From the NCBI GenBank assembly GCA_902781455.1, contig CACZJF010000019.1, positions 1 through 34,010 on the forward strand: 34,010 nt of DNA, given 5' to 3'. Below the pieces are notes generated by a model. The model did not search any database and had not been told where the DNA came from. It was given only the letters and a program-made list of their open reading frames with translations. Made by a program: the position numbers and the translations under genes. This DNA is from an uncultured Lachnospiraceae bacterium. Its GTDB lineage: Bacteria; Bacillota; Clostridia; Lachnospirales; Lachnospiraceae. How positions within the stretch are numbered: the stretch's first letter is position 1; each line of letters opens with the position of its first letter. This document shows positions 29,999-34,010 of the stretch, piece by piece.

Positions 29999-31120
29999 AT
30001 GGCCCAGACACAGCTGACATCGATTCCGATCGTTATGATCATCGTTTGTGTCGTTCTTGGACTGAATATCCTGTCCGGCGTGCTGCGCGGATTTGTGAAG
30101 AAGATCTCCGGAATCGCTGCGTTTTTCCTGGCAGGGATTCTGGTGACGACGCTGCTTCCGCCCATCACTTCCTGGCTTCACACGACCCCTGTGTATTCTT
30201 TTATTCTGGAGCAGTGTGAGAAGGTCGGGACAAATCTCGTTCAGAATTCCATCTCCGGCGCGTTGGGCGCGGCGGAAGGACAGGGAAGTGTATCCGGCGC
30301 GGGAGATGCTGCGTCTGTGATTGATGCGGTGAGAGCAGACGACGGGAGCGGCAGGCTTGACCGCAGCAAGATCAAAGAGCAGCTGCAGGCCATGGGGTAT
30401 GACGCGTCGGTCATTGATTCCATGTCTGATGCGGAGCTGGAAAGCTACGCGCAGCAGCTTACCGGTTTTTCCGCCGGCATGATCGGACCAGCCGGTCTGC
30501 TTGCGATTGGCGCGGCGGATACAGGACTGGTCTTGTCAGACTCCATTTTCCTGCTGGAAGAATCACAGCCCGGCGCCTGGCAGGCGGATCCTTCCGGACA
30601 GGCAGAAGGCCTCACGGACGGGGAGAGCATTTTGTCCAGGCTGACTGCAGGGATGGACCGTGTAGAGCAGACGAAGTTTATTGAGAACCTGCCTCTGCCG
30701 CAGTCCATCAAGGATCAGATGGAAACCTTTAATAATGAAAATGGATACCAGAAGCTCGGCGCGTCGGACTTCGGTTCCTATATCATTCATTATATAGCGA
30801 GCCTGATCATGAATATTCTGGCTTATGCGGTAACGCTCTTTGCTGTGTGGCTGATCATACGCCTGATTCTGGGCGCGCTCTCAGTATTCCGTTACCTGCC
30901 GATTGTCGGAACGGCGGACCATCTGCTCGGCCTGATCCTTGGACTTGTGCAGGGTGTCCTGATCATATGGGGTCTGTTCCTGCTTTTGTCATTGTTTTCC
31001 ACGACCCAGATCGGCACCGGGCTGATGCGTGAGATTCATGCTTCAGGCTTTCTCTCTTTTCTCTATAATACAAATCCATTCCTGAACAGCGCCGCAGGCG
31101 CGATCAAGGGGATTATGTGA
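29999..31120 (+). CDS. CvpA family membrane protein
   Basis: The product has 373 residues. N-terminal helices (about 8-25 and 38-55) precede a soluble stretch of about 200 residues (GAAEGQGSV, then a Ser/Asp/Gly/Gln-rich part), and three more helices lie near the C-terminus (about 262-345). The first and last parts resemble CvpA, the colicin V production protein family, but with a large insert between the helices. The family role is not well understood. The start at 29999 follows AGGAGAAGGAG. It lies 33 bases after the DUF5711 gene and 7 bases before the HAD gene, so it belongs to the same operon. Confidence 0.75.
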   Translation: MAQTQLTSIPIVMIIVCVVLGLNILSGVLRGFVKKISGIAAFFLAGILVTTLLPPITSWLHTTPVYSFILEQCEKVGTNLVQNSISGALGAAEGQGSVSGAGDAASVIDAVRADDGSGRLDRSKIKEQLQAMGYDASVIDSMSDAELESYAQQLTGFSAGMIGPAGLLAIGAADTGLVLSDSIFLLEESQPGAWQADPSGQAEGLTDGESILSRLTAGMDRVEQTKFIENLPLPQSIKDQMETFNNENGYQKLGASDFGSYIIHYIASLIMNILAYAVTLFAVWLIIRLILGALSVFRYLPIVGTADHLLGLILGLVQGVLIIWGLFLLLSLFSTTQIGTGLMREIHASGFLSFLYNTNPFLNSAAGAIKGIM

Positions 31121-31127
31121 GGATGTT

Positions 31128-31802
31128 ATGATTAAGAATGTCGTTCTAGATATTGGCGGTGTGCTGGCGAACTATCATACGCTGGATTACTATATTTTCG
31201 GAGGGTGCAGTGAAAAGACTGCCCGGGAACTGGTAAAGGTCACAATGGAATCACCTTACTGGGCCCAGAATGACATCGGGCTGATGCCCTATGACTGGAT
31301 TCTTGGGAAAATGAAAGCGCTGAATCCGTCTCTTTCCGATGAGATCGAGAAGTCGCTTCGCCGCCAGACCGGAATTGTGAGCCGCAGGAAAGAGTCGAAG
31401 GACTGGATCGAGACAATCCGGAATCTGGGATACCGCGTGCTGGTGCTTTCCAACTTCTCGTGGATTGCCCTGAGAGACTGTCCTGACGCGATGGACTTTC
31501 TGGGTGAAAATATGGGCGGAACCGGTAAGACCGGAGCGTACGGTGTGATTTCGGAAGGCATCCTGTCCTGCACGGTACATACGGTAAAGCCGTATCCGGC
31601 GATCTATGCGCATCTTCTGACCCGGTACGGACTGATTCCGGAAGAGACTGTGTTTGTGGACGATACGCAGGCGAATCTGGACGGCGCCAGGGCGTACGGG
31701 ATTCACACCATATTGTTCCGGAGCAGGGAACAGGTACTTCAGGAACTGTCTGAAGCTGCTGAAGCTGCACGGAGCAATCCCTCCGACAGAGCATTTACAT
31801 AA
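31128..31802 (+). CDS. HAD superfamily hydrolase (HAD-IA)
   Basis: The product has 224 residues. Motif I is VLDIGGVLANY with nucleophile D8, motif II is the Ser in LVLSNFSW, motif III is the Lys in TVKPYP, and motif IV is FVDDTQANLDGA. The residue two after the nucleophile is Gly (DIG) where most phosphatases have the Asp that serves as general acid (DxD); a similar DxG is known in some HAD-IA members such as YihX. Phosphatase activity is therefore plausible but less certain. The start at 31128 is 7 bases after the CvpA gene with GAGGAT upstream. The promoter of the next gene lies in its last codons. Confidence 0.85.
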   Translation: MIKNVVLDIGGVLANYHTLDYYIFGGCSEKTARELVKVTMESPYWAQNDIGLMPYDWILGKMKALNPSLSDEIEKSLRRQTGIVSRRKESKDWIETIRNLGYRVLVLSNFSWIALRDCPDAMDFLGENMGGTGKTGAYGVISEGILSCTVHTVKPYPAIYAHLLTRYGLIPEETVFVDDTQANLDGARAYGIHTILFRSREQVLQELSEAAEAARSNPSDRAFT

Positions 31803-31821
31803 AAAGATTTTGTTGTATAAT
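31794..31821 (+). promoter_or_regulatory. Promoter of the Na/Pi cotransporter gene
   Basis: TTTACA (31794-31799), a 16-base spacer and TATAAT (31816-31821) match consensus at 5/6 and 6/6. It overlaps the stop of the HAD gene, so the transporter can be expressed apart from the dnaX operon. Confidence 0.75.
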
Positions 31822-31889
31822 AGCTTTTGCTGTGTATTCATCTCAGGCACAGCCGACTCTGCCTGGTGCAGAGCGAAATGGGAGGGAAT

Positions 31890-33698
31890 ATGAGTTTCTT
31901 TGATCTGCTGACGTTGTTTGGCGGGCTTGCGATGTTTCTTTATGGCATGCGTCTGATGGGAGACGGCCTGAAAGAAAGTTCATCCGGCGCGCTGAAGACG
32001 GCAATGGAGCATGTAACCAACAATCCATTCAAGGCCTTTTTGCTTGGCTTCGGCGTTACGGCGCTGATCCAGTCTTCTACTGCTACAATCGTGATTACGT
32101 CCGGACTGGTCGCAGCCGGAATCCTTACACTTCACCAGTCACTTGGAATTATCATTGGCGCGAATGTCGGAACGACTGTCACGGGACAGATCATCCGGCT
32201 TCTTGACATGGATGCCTCCGGCGGTTCGTGGCTTCAGATCTTCAAACCGTCGTCGCTGGCCCCGATTGCGCTGATTATCGGTATCATCCTGATCATGGCG
32301 AAGAGCGTCAAGAATTCGCGCTCCATCGGCAATATCGCGATCGGATTCGGCATCCTGTTTTCCGGATTGCTGAATATGACGGATGCGGTAAGCAATCTTA
32401 CAGAGTCAGGTGTTCTCGAGAAGCTTCTGGCCGGACTGGGCGGCAATCCTGCCATCGGATATGCAACCGGTGCTGCTGTCGCCTTTGTGCTGCAGAGTTC
32501 AAGTGCTACGATCGGTATCCTGCAGGCATTTTCCGCGTCAGGTGTTCTGACATTTGAAGCAGTGTACCCGGTGATCATCGGTGTCTACCTCGGAGACTGC
32601 GTTACAACAGCAATCGTATGCTCCATCGGCGCGAAGGAAGACGCGAAGCGTGTCGGCATCATCAACATTCTGTTTAATCTCAGCAAGACCGTACTGATAT
32701 TTGTTGTAATGTTCATCATTCACAGAATGGGCCTGCTGGATACCTTATGGAATAAAACGGTGAATTCCAGCATCATCGCAAACACGAATACGGCGTTTAA
32801 CCTCGGCTGTGCGCTGATACTCTTCCCGCTGCTGAACACATATGAAAGGATGAGCCGCAGGATTGTGAAAAATGAGCCTGTTCCCGAGAACAGGTACAAG
32901 GATAAGCTTGACGGGCTGAACCCTGCATTCTTCGCGACTCCGGCGCTCGCGCTTAAGAGCTGTTATGATCTGCTGCTTGCGCAGTATGAAGCAGCCTGCG
33001 CCAATGTCAGACTCGCGGTTACACTTCTGCAGGATTACGATGACAGGAAGGCCGACCAGGTCGATGAAGAAGAGATGAATATCGACCTGCTGACGGACCA
33101 TGCCAGCCAGTATATTGTGCAGCTGCTTCCGCATCTGCGTGAAGAGTATCATATCCAGACGCTGGACCAGTATTACAGGGTCGTATCGGAGTTTGAAAGA
33201 ATCGGCGACGAGGCTGCCCGGATCTCGAAGGCGGCAAGAGATCTGTCTGAGCGCGATCTGAACTTTTCGCCTCTCGCGCAGGAGGAATTGAAAGTACTGT
33301 TCGAACTGGTTTTCCAGATTCTGGAAGACACGGACAAGGCTTTTCGCAACCGGGATATCGACGCGGCTTACCAGATCGAGCCACTGGAAGAAGTGGCAGA
33401 CGAACTGATCTCCATGTTCAAGGTCAATCATCTGAACCGTATGGGAAACGGGAAGTGCAATCTCTATGCAGATACGAATTTCATGAACCTGCTTTCCGCA
33501 TGCGATCATATTGTGAGTGCATGCACCAACGTAGGAGAGGCAGTCATCATCCGGGTCAGACCGGAGCTTGCTGCGAAGGAGCACAATTATTTCGAGTCTC
33601 TCCGTGCCGGCGAGGACGAATCCTACAACGATGCGTATCAGAAAGCACATGACGAATACTTCGCAAAACTGCCGAAAGAATCCCTTGACGGCGGCTGA
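31890..33698 (+). CDS. Na/Pi cotransporter with PhoU-like C-terminal domain
   Basis: The product has 602 residues. Residues 1-310 hold eight or so membrane helices with the two QSSTAT and QSSSAT repeats typical of NptA/type II sodium-phosphate cotransporters. The remainder (about 340-590) is a helical PhoU-like region with two half repeats, one including EFERIGDEAARI and one CDHIVSACTNVGEAV. Phosphate transport with phosphate sensing in one chain is the usual reading of this family. The start at 31890 has GGGAGGGA upstream; ATG 31827 lies in the leader right after the promoter. No clear terminator follows before the rRNA promoter. Confidence 0.93.
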   Translation: MSFFDLLTLFGGLAMFLYGMRLMGDGLKESSSGALKTAMEHVTNNPFKAFLLGFGVTALIQSSTATIVITSGLVAAGILTLHQSLGIIIGANVGTTVTGQIIRLLDMDASGGSWLQIFKPSSLAPIALIIGIILIMAKSVKNSRSIGNIAIGFGILFSGLLNMTDAVSNLTESGVLEKLLAGLGGNPAIGYATGAAVAFVLQSSSATIGILQAFSASGVLTFEAVYPVIIGVYLGDCVTTAIVCSIGAKEDAKRVGIINILFNLSKTVLIFVVMFIIHRMGLLDTLWNKTVNSSIIANTNTAFNLGCALILFPLLNTYERMSRRIVKNEPVPENRYKDKLDGLNPAFFATPALALKSCYDLLLAQYEAACANVRLAVTLLQDYDDRKADQVDEEEMNIDLLTDHASQYIVQLLPHLREEYHIQTLDQYYRVVSEFERIGDEAARISKAARDLSERDLNFSPLAQEELKVLFELVFQILEDTDKAFRNRDIDAAYQIEPLEEVADELISMFKVNHLNRMGNGKCNLYADTNFMNLLSACDHIVSACTNVGEAVIIRVRPELAAKEHNYFESLRAGEDESYNDAYQKAHDEYFAKLPKESLDGG

Positions 33699-33785
33699 TT
33701 ACAGAAGCCGGAAAGAATGTTTTGCACTTTTCTGAATCAGATTGCAGACAGCAGAAAAAGTATTCTGAGAAACAGAAAAAAAGTG

Positions 33786-33814
33786 TTGACATCTAACTTT
33801 AAGCGTGATAGATT
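33786..33814 (+). promoter_or_regulatory. rRNA operon promoter with upstream A-tract
   Basis: TTGACA (33786-33791), a 17-base spacer and TAGATT (33809-33814) precede the 16S gene by about 160 bases. Immediately upstream is an A-rich run (33770-33782), like an UP element recruiting RNA polymerase. This is the expected strong promoter form. Confidence 0.75.
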
Positions 33815-33972
33815 AATCGAGTCGCCCGAGAGGCGGCAGAGTTCTTTGATAACTGAACAGTGAAACAACCTTGAAAGTTCTGAAAAGTTTTATTTAAGGA
33901 ACTGACCTTTAAAAATCAGTAAAAACAAGGATAAGGAAAAGTCAGCAGACAATTCCGAACCTTGATCAAATT
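33815..33972 (+). promoter_or_regulatory. 16S rRNA leader region
   Basis: The 158-base leader includes the conserved stretch TTCTTTGATAACTGAACAGT (33843-33862), which is common before clostridial 16S genes, a small CGCC/GGCG hairpin near 33823-33836, and two copies of AACCTTGA (33867-33874 and 33958-33965). These likely include antitermination and processing signals. Confidence 0.6.

Positions 33973-34010
<38 letters not shown>

Overview
The window reads as chromosomal DNA of an anaerobic Firmicute, most likely a Lachnospiraceae-type Clostridium relative. The reasons are strong AGGAGG-type ribosome binding sites, sigma-A style promoters, intrinsic terminators, a dnaX-ybaB-recR-DUF5711-CvpA run, a labile-selenium/molybdenum hydroxylase cluster, and a 16S rRNA 5' end of clostridial type at the right edge. 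No transposase, integrase, phage gene, CRISPR array or tRNA was recognised. Gene order and base composition look like ordinary chromosome throughout. The genus is inferred, not shown.

Layout. 1-2850: a YhhN membrane protein, two unrecognised secreted proteins and a YbaK-type Cys-tRNA(Pro) deacylase. 2872-5653: a sulfur operon (cysteine desulfurase, IscU scaffold, cysteine synthase) behind a perfect consensus promoter, closed by three 22-bp repeats and a terminator-like hairpin. 5769-11083: a signalling and cofactor run made of a membrane GGDEF diguanylate cyclase, a hybrid histidine kinase, a CobO-like adenosyltransferase, and a YqeC-MocA fusion for maturing a molybdenum hydroxylase.

11139-19606: a purine/molybdenum hydroxylase locus. 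Adenine deaminase is divergent from a hydantoinase-type amidohydrolase, YqeB and xdhA-xdhB-xdhC. Together these could take adenine to hypoxanthine and on to xanthine, with YqeC/MocA/YqeB finishing the cofactor and the hydantoinase acting on a ring-amide product. 19613-22192: an amino-acid ABC transporter with its own promoter, palindromes and an internal attenuator-like hairpin.

22206-24656: two adjacent G3E (CobW/COG0523) GTPases, presumably metal chaperones. One carries a very long His/Asp/Glu repeat. The other lacks the CxCC motif, appears fused to a YcgQ/TIGR03943-like C-terminal domain, and is preceded by an 18-bp palindrome. 24704-25880: a phosphofructokinase with a variant active site. 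25909-31802: the dnaX-ybaB-recR operon with DUF5711, CvpA and HAD genes. 31794-33698: a Na/Pi cotransporter-PhoU fusion. 33786-34010: an rRNA promoter, leader and the first bases of 16S rRNA.

No wholly new system could be demonstrated. The best candidates for follow-up are the G3E pair with its operator-like palindrome, the YqeC-MocA fusion next to a CobO-like ATPase, and the enlarged XdhA. Functions are read from motifs and remembered families; no database search was possible.
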